In this document: in pieces, positions 31,024 to 40,471 of the stretch
Layout of the letters: each line of letters begins with the position of its first letter
How positions within the stretch are numbered: the stretch's first letter is position 1
Origin: a virus
Strand: one strand, 5' to 3'
Length of the DNA: 45,639 nucleotides
IMG/VR virus record: IMGVR_UViG_3300028844_006960
Span: 1 to 45,639 of that record
Translations under genes and position numbers: made by a program
The notes under the pieces: generated by a model
Seen by the model: only the letters and a program-made list of their open reading frames with translations
Database searches by the model: none
What the model was told of the DNA's origin: nothing

Positions 31024-33456
31024 ATGAATTTTTTCATACAACTATTAATTAGTTTAGCAATAAGTATAATTTTTGCACCAAAAATTGAAAGTCAAAAACC
31101 ACCTTCAAAAGATGATATTGAATTTCCAACAGCTGATGAATCAAGAAATATTCCTGTTGTTTATGGAACTGTTAGAATAGACGGACCAAACCATATATAC
31201 GCAGGTAATGATTTTGAAGTTGAAGAAATGACAGAATCGGTTGGTGGAGTTTTTGGGATTGGAGCGGAAGATGTAACGTTAGGATGGAAATATTACATCA
31301 CATGTGCTGTTGCAATTGGGTTTGGAGAATTAAAATTAAGAGAATTATTATTTGAAGATGTTAGCGTTTTAAGATACCCAAATGTTGGTGTTAAAGATGT
31401 TGAAATTGAAATTGATGCACCTCAAGCTTTTAGAAATGAGCAGGATAAAGCACCCGATAATGGAGTTGCTGGAACTGTTAAATTTTGGGGTGGTGAAAAC
31501 AATGATTATGACACATTTATTGGTGCAACTGGTGGTGGTGTTTCACCGCTTAAAGGGTTATCTTATATGAGTTTCAACCATTTTTATTGGGGCAACAAAA
31601 GAGTATTCCCAAAGCCTTCTTTTATTGTTGAAAGATATCCTCAACAAGTAACAACAGGCGATGAAAACAAGATTGATGATCCTGATAATTTCTTGGGTGA
31701 TGGTGATGCAAATCCTGCTGAAATATTATTTGATGTTATGACTAATATAGATTTTTATGGTGTTGGAATTCCACTTGAAAAAATTGACATTGAAAGTTTT
31801 AGAGATACAGCAACAAAACTTTATAATGAAAATTTTGGGCTATCTTTTGTAATGGAAAGCGGAGCAAACTTTGAAGACATTTACAAAGATGTAATAAAAC
31901 ATATTGATGGTAATTTATTTATTTCACCTTACACATCAAAATGGACTTTGAATTTAAATAGGGATGATTATGATATAAATGACCTAATTGAATTTAATAT
32001 TGGAAATATTAAAAGTGTTTCGAAATATACAAGAAAAGAAATAAGTTCATTAAAAACAGAAGTAAAAATAAACTATAAAGATAGACAAAAATTATATAAA
32101 GAAAGAAATATTTCTGCAAAAAGTTTATCAATATTAAAACAAAAGAGAGGTATTCCTGATGTTCATACAGATGATTTTTTTGCATGTAAAAATAAAACGC
32201 TTGCTGCAAAAATAGCAACAAGAGAAATGAGGGCTTGGTCTACTCCAATTTTTACACTTGAAATGATAACTTTGCGAGATGCTTTTGGATTGCAAAAAGG
32301 CGATGTTTGTTTAGTAAATTATGAAAAGGGAAATGTAAGAATTCAAAATAAAGTTTTCAGAGTTATTGAAATGAATTTTGGTGAATTTAATAAAAATGAA
32401 ATCACATTAAATTTAGTTGAAGATATTTTTGCATTTGGCGATCAATCTGTTGAAGTTATCGGAGATACGAAATGGGAAGCACCAACAGATGAAGATTTAG
32501 ATTTTGAATATAGAACATCGGAAGCACCAATTTTTTATGGTAAAAAATCAAATGCATTAGTTGCAATTGGAAAACATTCAACAAGAGCAAAGGGTTTTTC
32601 ATTATTTAAACAAGAATTAACAAACAAAATATTAATGCAAGAGCGATCGGGATTAGTTCCTTATGGATTTCTAAAAAATGATATTGGCAAGCTTGATATT
32701 AATTTTCAGTTAACTTTAACACAATCAAACCGTTATTTTAATTTTGGGAGATTAGCAAGCAAAACAGAAGAAGCGAGATTGCTTGGTGAAAATATGTTTT
32801 ATATAACAGATGGAATTAATGAAGAATATATTTCTTTTTCAAACTTTGATAAAAGTGATGAATTTAATTATTTACAATTAAATAGTTGTTGGAGAGGCGG
32901 TTTAGATACTCAACCAAAAAATTGGTTGGCTGGTGCAACTGTTTATTTTGTTTCACATAATGCAATAATTTCAAATATTGATGGACAAAATCAAAATGGA
33001 ACTGTTGTAACTTATGATTTAGAGAAAACATATTTAAATAAAGCAAACTTATTTTTAGAAGACGATTCAAATATTGCTTTTACTCATAGATATAATAAAC
33101 CATTTTTGCCATATAATTTAAGAATTAACACTGTAAAACTTGCAGAAACAATTGATGTTGGTGATACTTTAAGATTAGATTGGAATCATTCAAACAGAGA
33201 TGAAGCAGTTGCAAATTTCACTTGGTTTGATAATGAAGGATTAACAAAAGAAAGTAATGTTGTTTATAACTTATATATTTATGATGATACAAACACATTA
33301 ATTAAAACAGAGTTAGGATTGATAACTGATTTTTATGATTTTACTGATGAAGTTTCTTTGGGCGGATTATTTACACAATTAAGAATTGTTATTGAGAGTG
33401 AGAGATTAGGAATTTTATCAAATGAAAAATACGATATTACAATAAACAGAATTTAA
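31024..33456 (+). CDS. central tail-tip / host-specificity protein (gpJ-like)
   Basis: 810 residues. A short hydrophobic N-terminus (1-20), then DIEFPTADESRNIPVVYGTV (36-55), the conserved opening of phage tail proteins of the gpJ/TipJ type; hub-like domains follow and the C-terminal ~150 residues are fibronectin-like beta structure (NLRINTVKLAETIDVGDTLR). Forms the tail tip that contacts the host and the tube. SD in ATTGGGAGATATAA. Confidence 0.8.
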   Translation: MNFFIQLLISLAISIIFAPKIESQKPPSKDDIEFPTADESRNIPVVYGTVRIDGPNHIYAGNDFEVEEMTESVGGVFGIGAEDVTLGWKYYITCAVAIGFGELKLRELLFEDVSVLRYPNVGVKDVEIEIDAPQAFRNEQDKAPDNGVAGTVKFWGGENNDYDTFIGATGGGVSPLKGLSYMSFNHFYWGNKRVFPKPSFIVERYPQQVTTGDENKIDDPDNFLGDGDANPAEILFDVMTNIDFYGVGIPLEKIDIESFRDTATKLYNENFGLSFVMESGANFEDIYKDVIKHIDGNLFISPYTSKWTLNLNRDDYDINDLIEFNIGNIKSVSKYTRKEISSLKTEVKINYKDRQKLYKERNISAKSLSILKQKRGIPDVHTDDFFACKNKTLAAKIATREMRAWSTPIFTLEMITLRDAFGLQKGDVCLVNYEKGNVRIQNKVFRVIEMNFGEFNKNEITLNLVEDIFAFGDQSVEVIGDTKWEAPTDEDLDFEYRTSEAPIFYGKKSNALVAIGKHSTRAKGFSLFKQELTNKILMQERSGLVPYGFLKNDIGKLDINFQLTLTQSNRYFNFGRLASKTEEARLLGENMFYITDGINEEYISFSNFDKSDEFNYLQLNSCWRGGLDTQPKNWLAGATVYFVSHNAIISNIDGQNQNGTVVTYDLEKTYLNKANLFLEDDSNIAFTHRYNKPFLPYNLRINTVKLAETIDVGDTLRLDWNHSNRDEAVANFTWFDNEGLTKESNVVYNLYIYDDTNTLIKTELGLITDFYDFTDEVSLGGLFTQLRIVIESERLGILSNEKYDITINRI

Positions 33457-33527
33457 TTTAACAATCAAGATTAATATATAAAATATTATATATTTTTCTT
33501 GAATACTTTGGAGAGTAAAAAAAAAAT

Positions 33528-33605
33528 GACAATTACCTTTTTTATTACGATGGATCTATTTGGAGATATTTAGATCAGAACACAAAAAATGGTGGCATAG
33601 TTTAA
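33528..33605 (+). pseudogene. remnant coding fragment before the fibre gene
   Basis: Within the gene-free stretch 33457-33680, one frame encodes DNYLFYYDGSIWRYLDQNTK plus NGGIV and stops. The Y-YDGS-WRYL-NTKNGG pattern looks like a piece of a fibre protein. It has no start: an SD (TTGGAGAG) and ATG at 33525 are in another frame after an A10 run and give only 14 codons. Probably a decayed gene end. A promoter is not evident here. Confidence 0.35.
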
Positions 33606-33637
33606 ATTAATGCGTTAGTTGATTATTAAAAAATTAA

Positions 33638-33680
33638 ATATACAATGAAAATAATACAAAAAATTATTGGGAGATAATAG
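33638..33680 (+). repeat. 42-bp leader duplicated from 19230-19271
   Basis: Positions 33638-33679 match 19230-19271 base for base (begins ATATACAATGAAAATAATAC, ends TTATTGGGAGATAATA). Carries the SD for the fibre gene; the earlier copy serves the head-tail connector. Confidence 0.85.
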
Positions 33681-35033
33681 ATGACAATATATAACACAAA
33701 CCCATCATCATCTGATGGTGGCGGAAGCTATGATTTTATGGAAGATGCGGAGGTTGGATTAACTGCATTACTTCCAGCAAAAATTGCTGATGATCATGTA
33801 AAGTGGACGACAGATTTACAAAATAACAGAACTGAACAATTTGGCACATTTCCAGACATGGACAACTTAACAGATTTTCATGTTGCAGAGCAAACTTCTA
33901 ATGTAAGTAGATCGGCAGATTTAGATGATATTATCGAAGGATCAATTTTAATTCCTTCAGAAATTGAAGGAACTTACATGAGTTTTGAAACAAGTGGATC
34001 AAGTCAATTAATTTATGAAATTGTTTTTGATAAAATAACAGAAACGCAAACAAAAACTTTTTTAAAAACAGCACCAAATTTGAATGGTGAAATAAAGCAT
34101 ATATCAAAAAAAACAGGAACTAATGAATATTTAATAAATATAGCTCTTAATTTATTTCATTATAATTTTGATACAAACACAACTACAAATATAACATCAA
34201 ATTTTACAGGCAATTTTGAATCAATAACAACATTACATTACAATAATAATTTATCTAAATTTGTTATAATGTATATTTATAATACAAATAATCTTTATAC
34301 ATACACAACATCTGGAATTTCAAATTTTACTCTTGAAAATTCTGTTTTAAATATTTTAAGTTTTGGATCTGGTGATGTTGTCGGTAAGCATAAAAGCAAA
34401 ATCAATACTGATGGAACAGATAATTATAATTATAATAATAATAAATATTATTATTCAAAAGCTTTTGAACATTCAACTTTAATAATAGAAGTTGATGAAA
34501 ATAATTTAAATACTGAAATAGAAAAATATAATTATAAATTTGGTTTTAGTAATGATTTTATTCAAGGGGTTTGTTTTGTTGAAAATACATTGTTTTGTTT
34601 TGTTGATTATATAGATTTTGCAAATAATGCAACAGTTTTAAAATCTGTTGATAATGGTGACAATTGGAATGAAATAATGGGGCATTTTGCAAGTTCATCA
34701 TTCAAAGGAGTTTTTAAAGCCTTTTTTGTAAAACATGATTATTTTTTGGCTATCACTGACAGAGATCCGATTTCAGCAACAGCTTTAGTTGCTCGATGCA
34801 ATCTTTATTCTGTTGAAGGTGAAACTACATGGCATTCAACAAATTTTCAAAAAGGAACGAGTGATGCATTATCATCTAATTGCATTTTAACAGATAATTC
34901 AGTGATTTTAACGGGTAATATAAAAACAGAATATCATGAGATATCAACTATAAATGGAGAGGGTGTTACATTTCCAATTTTAGAAAACTTAAACGAGCCT
35001 CAACTAAAATATGCTTTAAAACATACAAAATAA
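33681..35033 (+). CDS. tail fibre / receptor-binding protein with beta-propeller-like repeats
   Basis: 450 residues. After an N-terminal ~100-residue attachment part, the body is Asn/Thr-rich beta structure with a sialidase-type Asp-box (KSVDNGDNWNEI) and similar blade-like segments, suggesting a beta-propeller. Position after the tail-tip gene and before small genes fits a fibre that recognises the host surface. Gly- and Asn-rich composition suits fast change. Catalytic activity is not shown. Confidence 0.65.
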   Translation: MTIYNTNPSSSDGGGSYDFMEDAEVGLTALLPAKIADDHVKWTTDLQNNRTEQFGTFPDMDNLTDFHVAEQTSNVSRSADLDDIIEGSILIPSEIEGTYMSFETSGSSQLIYEIVFDKITETQTKTFLKTAPNLNGEIKHISKKTGTNEYLINIALNLFHYNFDTNTTTNITSNFTGNFESITTLHYNNNLSKFVIMYIYNTNNLYTYTTSGISNFTLENSVLNILSFGSGDVVGKHKSKINTDGTDNYNYNNNKYYYSKAFEHSTLIIEVDENNLNTEIEKYNYKFGFSNDFIQGVCFVENTLFCFVDYIDFANNATVLKSVDNGDNWNEIMGHFASSSFKGVFKAFFVKHDYFLAITDRDPISATALVARCNLYSVEGETTWHSTNFQKGTSDALSSNCILTDNSVILTGNIKTEYHEISTINGEGVTFPILENLNEPQLKYALKHTK

Positions 35034-35045
35034 GGAATATAAAAA

Positions 35046-35300
35046 ATGAGTGAAAGAATTATAAAAGAAGAATACATCGAATATATGCATGTCTGGTGTG
35101 AAAACATGATGAGAGAATTAGATCACATAAGAAATAATGATGATTATACAGAAGCAGAGAGATTAGAAATTGAAGAATATGTTATTTATTTAAGAAATAT
35201 ACATTTAACATATAAAATAATTAATCCGCCAACTTGGTATAAAATAAGCAGAATTTTTTATATATCAATGAATGAATATAAAAAAACAATTATAAAATAA
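35046..35300 (+). CDS. 84-residue hypothetical protein
   Basis: SD AAGGAATATAA. Helical and acidic (HVWCENMMRELDHIRNNDDY), then a basic C-terminal helix. Lies directly after the fibre gene, where fibre-assembly chaperones are common, but no signature is visible. Confidence 0.6.
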   Translation: MSERIIKEEYIEYMHVWCENMMRELDHIRNNDDYTEAERLEIEEYVIYLRNIHLTYKIINPPTWYKISRIFYISMNEYKKTIIK

Positions 35301-35321
35301 AATTATTGGGAGATAATAAAA

Positions 35322-35666
35322 ATGAGTAATAACACAATAGATAGAACAAAAGTAAAAAACACAAAAAGCAAACCTGATAATATTAAAAGTGTTGAGGGAG
35401 CTTATACAAAAATACCTAATAATTTAAAAGTTCATCGTGAAACTTATATTTTAAATTTGCATGGTGATGATTCTTCAAAAAAATGTTTGTTAAGTTTAGA
35501 TGGTTTGGATGACGATCAAGCAATTGAAATTCCCGTTGGTTTTCTTTCAGTGAATGATTTCACTTATGCTGATGATCAATGGTTCATTAAATCAAAAGAT
35601 GGAACAGGTGAAGTTAATGTTGTAGTTATACAATCAAAAGATGATGGCTTTCCAAAAAGGAATTAA
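35322..35666 (+). CDS. hypothetical virion-associated protein
   Basis: 114 residues, SD in ATTGGGAGATAATAAAA, the leader used by virion genes. Basic N-terminus, beta-rich rest (YILNLHGDDSSKKCLLSLDG). Could be a head decoration or fibre protein; not recognised. A 23-codon ORF (35669-35740) follows with no SD and is probably not a gene. Confidence 0.6.
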   Translation: MSNNTIDRTKVKNTKSKPDNIKSVEGAYTKIPNNLKVHRETYILNLHGDDSSKKCLLSLDGLDDDQAIEIPVGFLSVNDFTYADDQWFIKSKDGTGEVNVVVIQSKDDGFPKRN

Positions 35667-35755
35667 TGCATGAAAAAATATATTTATAAAATTTATATTT
35701 TTTCTATAATTTTAAGAGAAAAAATAAAAAAAATTATTTAAAGAGGTTGATAAAT

Positions 35756-36283
35756 ATGACAGATAAAAAACCAGTTAAAAAAAAAGTTGTTAAAAAGACA
35801 ACTAAAAAAAAGCTTGGCGCACCTTCAAAAGTTGACATCTTATTACAACCAGAAAACTTTCAAAAAATTATTGAATTAACAAGAAGAGGTATGCCTCGTG
35901 ATGTTGTAGCTCTGATGATGGATGTCGGTTATGATACTTTACTAAAAGCAATAAAGCAATTTGATCAAGGTCAATACAGGCATTTTGAACACTTTGCAAA
36001 ATGTCAAGAGTTTATTTTTAGAGATATGGTAAAAAGAAGATATTATGATCGTTTGCAAGATAAAGAAGCAACTGAAAAAATAATTATTGATGCAATGAAT
36101 CGTGTTGAGAAAAAAGAAGAAAGCGAAATTGTTGTTGAAGATCTTGATAAGCCAAAAGTTATTATTATGCCATTTATTGATATGGAAAAACCAGAAGAAA
36201 TTGCAAAAGAAGTTGAAAATCAACAAGAAGAATTGATGGAACGTATAAGACAACATCGAATTGAAAACGGCTTGGGAGAGTAA
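35756..36283 (+). CDS. terminase small subunit
   Basis: 175 residues from ATG 35756 (SD AAAGAGG); an upstream TTG is unlikely. Lys-rich N-terminus, HTH-like region (LTRRGMPRDVVALMMDVGYD, about residues 44-63), long helices, acidic C-terminus. Directly before the large subunit with eight bases between. It would recognise the packaging site and load the large subunit. Confidence 0.8.
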   Translation: MTDKKPVKKKVVKKTTKKKLGAPSKVDILLQPENFQKIIELTRRGMPRDVVALMMDVGYDTLLKAIKQFDQGQYRHFEHFAKCQEFIFRDMVKRRYYDRLQDKEATEKIIIDAMNRVEKKEESEIVVEDLDKPKVIIMPFIDMEKPEEIAKEVENQQEELMERIRQHRIENGLGE

Positions 36284-36291
36284 CAAAAAAA

Positions 36292-37812
36292 ATGAATATT
36301 AACACAAGTATTTTTAAAATACAGCCAACGGCAACGCAAGCGGCAACACTCAAAATGGCAGATTATATTTTGCCAATTTGCAAAAGGAACCACAAATTTA
36401 CATCAGATTTAAATATTTTCATGTTTGATGGAACACGTGGATCGGGCAAAAGTGATTTATCAATTTGGGAAATAAAAATGCAATTGGATAAGGGTTATGG
36501 ATCAGAATATAAATGTATGGTTTTCCGTAAAAATATGGGAGACTTAAAAGATTACATGAATAAATGTAATGACTTTTTCAAATTATGCGGTTATAAATTT
36601 ACAATGAATAGAGGGATGGCATCACCAAGCATTAAATTCTCAACAGGTGAGATTGTTTTCTTCCAAATGATGCGGAATTTGGCGGATTATGCAAAAATTC
36701 ATGGTTTTAGTATTCAACATGTAATTATGGAAGAAGCCACGCTTTGGAGTGAAATTACTGAATTAATGACTTCTATATTGTCATGTATGCGCTCGCCTTG
36801 GAATAAAAAATATGAAAATGAGATTGCAGCAGGTGAAAAACCACCAATGATTTTGCGTTTTAGGCTTACAACAAACCCGCATGGCGCAGGCAAATATTTA
36901 TTGAAAAAATTATTTGTTGACAATCAAAAAGTAGGTGTTCCTTTTTTAAAAAATGGCATCACTTATTGCCGTTTTGTTTCAACCTTCCTTGATAATCCTT
37001 ATATTGAAGATACATATATTAACCAGTTTTTATTAAGCCATAATAAATCAAAGGTGGCTGCGTTTTGCTATGCCGATTGGGAGACAGAAAATGACTCTGC
37101 TTGCTTTGGAAGTCTTTATGATCCATCTGTTTTTAATATTCCAACCTTTAAAATTCCTACTTCTTGGAGCGTTTTCCGTTGTTACGATCACGGAACAAAA
37201 GATCCTTTTTCTGTTTTGTGGTTTGCTGAAACTAATGATGAGGAATTTACTTTTGAATTTTTAGGCAAAAAACGAACAATTAAATTTCCTAAAGATTCCA
37301 TTATTTTAATAAATGAATATTATGGTTGCGATCCAAAAATTGGGCAAAACCACGGCTTGCGAATGAATGCAACAAACATTGCAAAAAACATTAAAAGAAT
37401 TGAAGATGACATGTATAAAAACTTATTAGAAAGAGGGCATTATATAGAAGACGGACCAGCAGATAATAACATCCGAAATGATACAGGAACAATTAAAACA
37501 GTTGAAGAATTATTTGAAGATCAAGGAATCACTTGGGAAAAATCAACAAAGACCAAAGGTTCAAGAATTGCAGGTGTTGATCTAATGATCGAAATAATGA
37601 CAAACACACTTGAAAAATCAACAGAAAGAAAGCATTTTTATATTTTTGCAGATAATTGCCCAAATTTTATTGAAGATGTTTTTTCTCTTGAATATGATGA
37701 CAAAGTAAATGGCGATGTTAAAACATCAGGGGTAGCCGATCATTCTTGGGATTGTTGTAGATATTTCTTATTGAGATTGGGTATGCCTGAAACAAGTGTT
37801 GATTATGGTTAA
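36292..37812 (+). CDS. terminase large subunit
   Basis: 506 residues. ATPase: Walker A GTRGSGKS (47-54), Walker B VIMEE (144-148), coupling motif RLTTNPHG (191-198). RNase H-like nuclease: YDHGTKDP (Asp299), GPADNNI (Asp391) and DHSWDCCR (Asp483/Asp487). All catalytic positions look intact. It translocates DNA into the head and cuts it. It sits near the end of the virion operon, not at its start as in most tailed phages. Confidence 0.93.
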   Translation: MNINTSIFKIQPTATQAATLKMADYILPICKRNHKFTSDLNIFMFDGTRGSGKSDLSIWEIKMQLDKGYGSEYKCMVFRKNMGDLKDYMNKCNDFFKLCGYKFTMNRGMASPSIKFSTGEIVFFQMMRNLADYAKIHGFSIQHVIMEEATLWSEITELMTSILSCMRSPWNKKYENEIAAGEKPPMILRFRLTTNPHGAGKYLLKKLFVDNQKVGVPFLKNGITYCRFVSTFLDNPYIEDTYINQFLLSHNKSKVAAFCYADWETENDSACFGSLYDPSVFNIPTFKIPTSWSVFRCYDHGTKDPFSVLWFAETNDEEFTFEFLGKKRTIKFPKDSIILINEYYGCDPKIGQNHGLRMNATNIAKNIKRIEDDMYKNLLERGHYIEDGPADNNIRNDTGTIKTVEELFEDQGITWEKSTKTKGSRIAGVDLMIEIMTNTLEKSTERKHFYIFADNCPNFIEDVFSLEYDDKVNGDVKTSGVADHSWDCCRYFLLRLGMPETSVDYG

Positions 37813-37854
37813 ATATAAGATAAGATTAAAAAATAATATTGGGAGATATAAAAT

Positions 37855-39327
37855 ATGAGTGAAGAAATCACAAGTGTTTCAAAAGAAGAGATTGAAGCAC
37901 GATCAAAAAGAGCGAATGTTGGAAGTGGTAAAAGACAACTTTTAAGAAATTTAAGAGATGGCGAAGATGCAATGCGAGCAATGTCAACAGGTAAGCCAAA
38001 CAGCTATTTACCGTTAGAACCAAACGAAACAAAAGAAGCTTTTGATATTCGTGTAAAGCATAAAACAAGTTTAAACAATTCAACTTCAAAAAGTGTAAAA
38101 GATATGGTAACAAGTGTATTTGAAAAAGAAATATTATTTGAAACAGAAGATGAAGATCTTAAAAGAATAATTGAAAACTTTAATGGAGCAGGTGAAGATT
38201 TAAACTCTTGGGCAGAATCATGGATGATGGATGCATCATTTAATGGTGCAGCTTATGCGCTGGTTAATTTTGACAAAGGAACAACAAAAGAAGATCCATA
38301 CTGCATTGAAATTGATGCAGAAGATGTTCACAACATAAGAAAAAATAAAAAAGGTAAAATGACTTTATTTAAATATGAAGTAAACACGACAGAACCAAAA
38401 AGTGATTTTGCAGATATAGATGTTAAATATGTTTATGTTTATAAAGTAAGCGAAACAAATATTGTTACAGTTACAACATACAAAGGTATTTATGAAGAAG
38501 GCGTTATTGAAAATTATAATTTTGAAAGTGAAACAACTTTGGCAGGTTGGACTGAAATTCCTATTGTTGAATTATACCCTGAAACTCGTTCAAAAAACCT
38601 TGATGCAGATTGCCCATATTCCGACATAGCTTTGAAAAATTTGGTTCACTGGAAAAATAATAGCCTTTATCATTCTTTGGTTAATACAGCATCAAGACCT
38701 TTTATTTTTGGCAGTGGTTTCAAGCAGAAATCAAGAAATGGTAAAGAAAACAAAATACCTTTTGGAATTAAGGTGATGTATACCACGGAAGATCCAAATG
38801 CAAAAATTAGTTGGGTTCAAGCTGATAATAATTCAAGTGATATGATAATTAAATTACTTGATAAATTAGAAATGGAAATGGAAGTTTTAGGTTCCGAATT
38901 TATAAGTATTTCGGGCAATAGTAAAATGACAGCCACAGAAGTCAACACAACATCTGCTGATACAAATGCGAGAGCAACAAAATATTCAACACAACTTGAA
39001 AAAGCATTAATAAGAATTGTTAATTTCATGTTAAAATGGAAGAAAAAAGAAAGTGTTGAATTTGATTTAATGACTAATAAAAATATTGGTGTAACTGTTG
39101 ATGTTGAAAAATACAACGCAATTATGGGAATGTTTGCGGCTGGTTTAATTAGTGCTGAACATTGCAGAATGTTATTAAAAGCAATTGATTATTTGCCTCA
39201 AGATTGGACTGAAGAAGAGATTACACTTTTACTTGAAAAAGCGGAAGAAGATTCTTTGAATAGTCTTATTCAAACAGAAGATGAAGCCGTTAAAAATGAA
39301 ACGGTTGAAGCTATAACAGAAGTATAA
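37855..39327 (+). CDS. portal protein (DUF4055-like)
   Basis: 490 residues, SD ATTGGGAGATATAA. The start region (LRDGEDAMRAMSTGKPNSYL, then LPLEPNETKEAFDIRVKHKT) and the following layout match the portal family often paired with P22-like coat proteins and Mu gpF proteins. It forms the dodecameric DNA gateway at one capsid vertex. It is the last virion gene before the leftward replication block, separated from the other head genes by over 18 kb. Confidence 0.88.
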   Translation: MSEEITSVSKEEIEARSKRANVGSGKRQLLRNLRDGEDAMRAMSTGKPNSYLPLEPNETKEAFDIRVKHKTSLNNSTSKSVKDMVTSVFEKEILFETEDEDLKRIIENFNGAGEDLNSWAESWMMDASFNGAAYALVNFDKGTTKEDPYCIEIDAEDVHNIRKNKKGKMTLFKYEVNTTEPKSDFADIDVKYVYVYKVSETNIVTVTTYKGIYEEGVIENYNFESETTLAGWTEIPIVELYPETRSKNLDADCPYSDIALKNLVHWKNNSLYHSLVNTASRPFIFGSGFKQKSRNGKENKIPFGIKVMYTTEDPNAKISWVQADNNSSDMIIKLLDKLEMEMEVLGSEFISISGNSKMTATEVNTTSADTNARATKYSTQLEKALIRIVNFMLKWKKKESVEFDLMTNKNIGVTVDVEKYNAIMGMFAAGLISAEHCRMLLKAIDYLPQDWTEEEITLLLEKAEEDSLNSLIQTEDEAVKNETVEAITEV

Positions 39328-39348
39328 ATATAGTATTCAAAAATAAAT

Positions 39349-39376
39349 AAAGGGTCTTTTAAAGCCCCTTTTTTTA
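39349..39376. terminator. terminator at the end of the virion operon
   Basis: AAAGGGTCTTTT pairs with AAAGCCCCTTT (imperfect), followed by a T7 run. Between the convergent portal gene and the 39374 gene. Confidence 0.65.
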
Positions 39377-39751
39377 TGCAAATGGATCGTAATTGGGGCA
39401 ATCTTCATTCAGTAATAAGACTTCTTTTATTTCAAGAAAGCTTTCAAATATTTTTATTAATTCTTCTATAATATTATTATCACCTTCAAAATCAAGAAGA
39501 CCACAAAAGCCAACTTTAAAACTAAATTTATATTTATTTTTATTATTTAATTTTTCAACAATTAATTCTTTATTGCTTGAAAAAACATTTTCAGTTTCAC
39601 AAAATACATCAATATATGAATCAACATCAACATCCTTTATTATCATTTTATTTATTATAATATTTTTATCTTTAATTTCAAAATTGCAATGCGGAGGTTT
39701 GTCGTTTGGGAATGTATAAACATCACCATTTTTTATAAAATTAATTTTCAT
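39374..39751 (-). CDS. hypothetical protein
   Basis: 125 residues, overlapping the methyltransferase stop by 11 bases with no strong SD, so probably coupled. Beta-rich N-terminal half, acidic helical C-terminus (NNIIEELIKIFESFLEIKEV) ending CPNYDPFA. Linked to the methyltransferase; it might modulate it, but nothing shows that. Confidence 0.6.
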   Translation of the reverse strand: MKINFIKNGDVYTFPNDKPPHCNFEIKDKNIIINKMIIKDVDVDSYIDVFCETENVFSSNKELIVEKLNNKNKYKFSFKVGFCGLLDFEGDNNIIEELIKIFESFLEIKEVLLLNEDCPNYDPFA

Positions 39752-40397
39752 TATTATTAATTCTATTTACAGAAATATCAAAGTATTCTTTATCTATTTC
39801 TATTCCTATAAATTTACGGTTTAAGTTTTTACAAGCAACTCCAGTTGAACCACCACCCATGAAAGCATCAAGGCAAACATCGCCTTCATTACTAAATTTT
39901 TCAAGTAAATATTCTAATAAGTCAACAGGCTTTTCAGTTGGATGTAATTGATTTCTTGTTTTATTAAATTCTAATATATCACAATCTCTTTTTCCATTTA
40001 TCAACTTCCTACCTTTATGAAAAAATATAATCATTTCATATTTAGGTGCAAAAGATCCTTTTAAATCACCCATCCCTGTATTATTCTTTTTCCATATTAG
40101 TATATTTTTTATTTTAAAATATTTTTCAATTTCCTGTTTAAATAAATCAATATTATGAATTGAGCAGAATAAATAATGACCTGTATTATTTTTTGAAACT
40201 CTGTATATTTCTTTTATAAAATCCTCCAACCAATCCAAGCAGTCATCATTCTTAATAATTTTATGTTTTATTTTTCTATAATTTGATTGAAATGACATTC
40301 CATAAGGTGGATCACTTAAAACCACATCAATTGAATCATCTTCTATTTTTTTTAATTCTTCAAGGCAATCACCATTTATTAATTTTATATCTTCCAT
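39741..40397 (-). CDS. second DNA methyltransferase, beta class
   Basis: 218 residues. SDPPYGM at 28-34 and, later, LDAFMGGGSTG (176-186) followed by GIEID. Order is beta class and the size is that of a compact adenine-specific enzyme. The cofactor loop reads DAFMGGG where DPFxGSG is usual, a noticeable departure that may affect activity. Distinct from the enzyme at 3873 and with a different recognition region. SD in ATTGGGAGATATGATAA. Confidence 0.88.
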   Translation of the reverse strand: MEDIKLINGDCLEELKKIEDDSIDVVLSDPPYGMSFQSNYRKIKHKIIKNDDCLDWLEDFIKEIYRVSKNNTGHYLFCSIHNIDLFKQEIEKYFKIKNILIWKKNNTGMGDLKGSFAPKYEMIIFFHKGRKLINGKRDCDILEFNKTRNQLHPTEKPVDLLEYLLEKFSNEGDVCLDAFMGGGSTGVACKNLNRKFIGIEIDKEYFDISVNRINNNEN

Positions 40398-40471
40398 TTA
40401 TCATATCTCCCAATATTGTCATTAAATAATACATTTAATTAATATTATTTCAAGGGGTGGTTGATTTTAGG

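Noticed and set aside
35669-35740. 23-codon ORF between 35322-35666 and the terminase gene
   Set aside because: No SD, simple Ile/Lys/Tyr composition of AT-rich noise.
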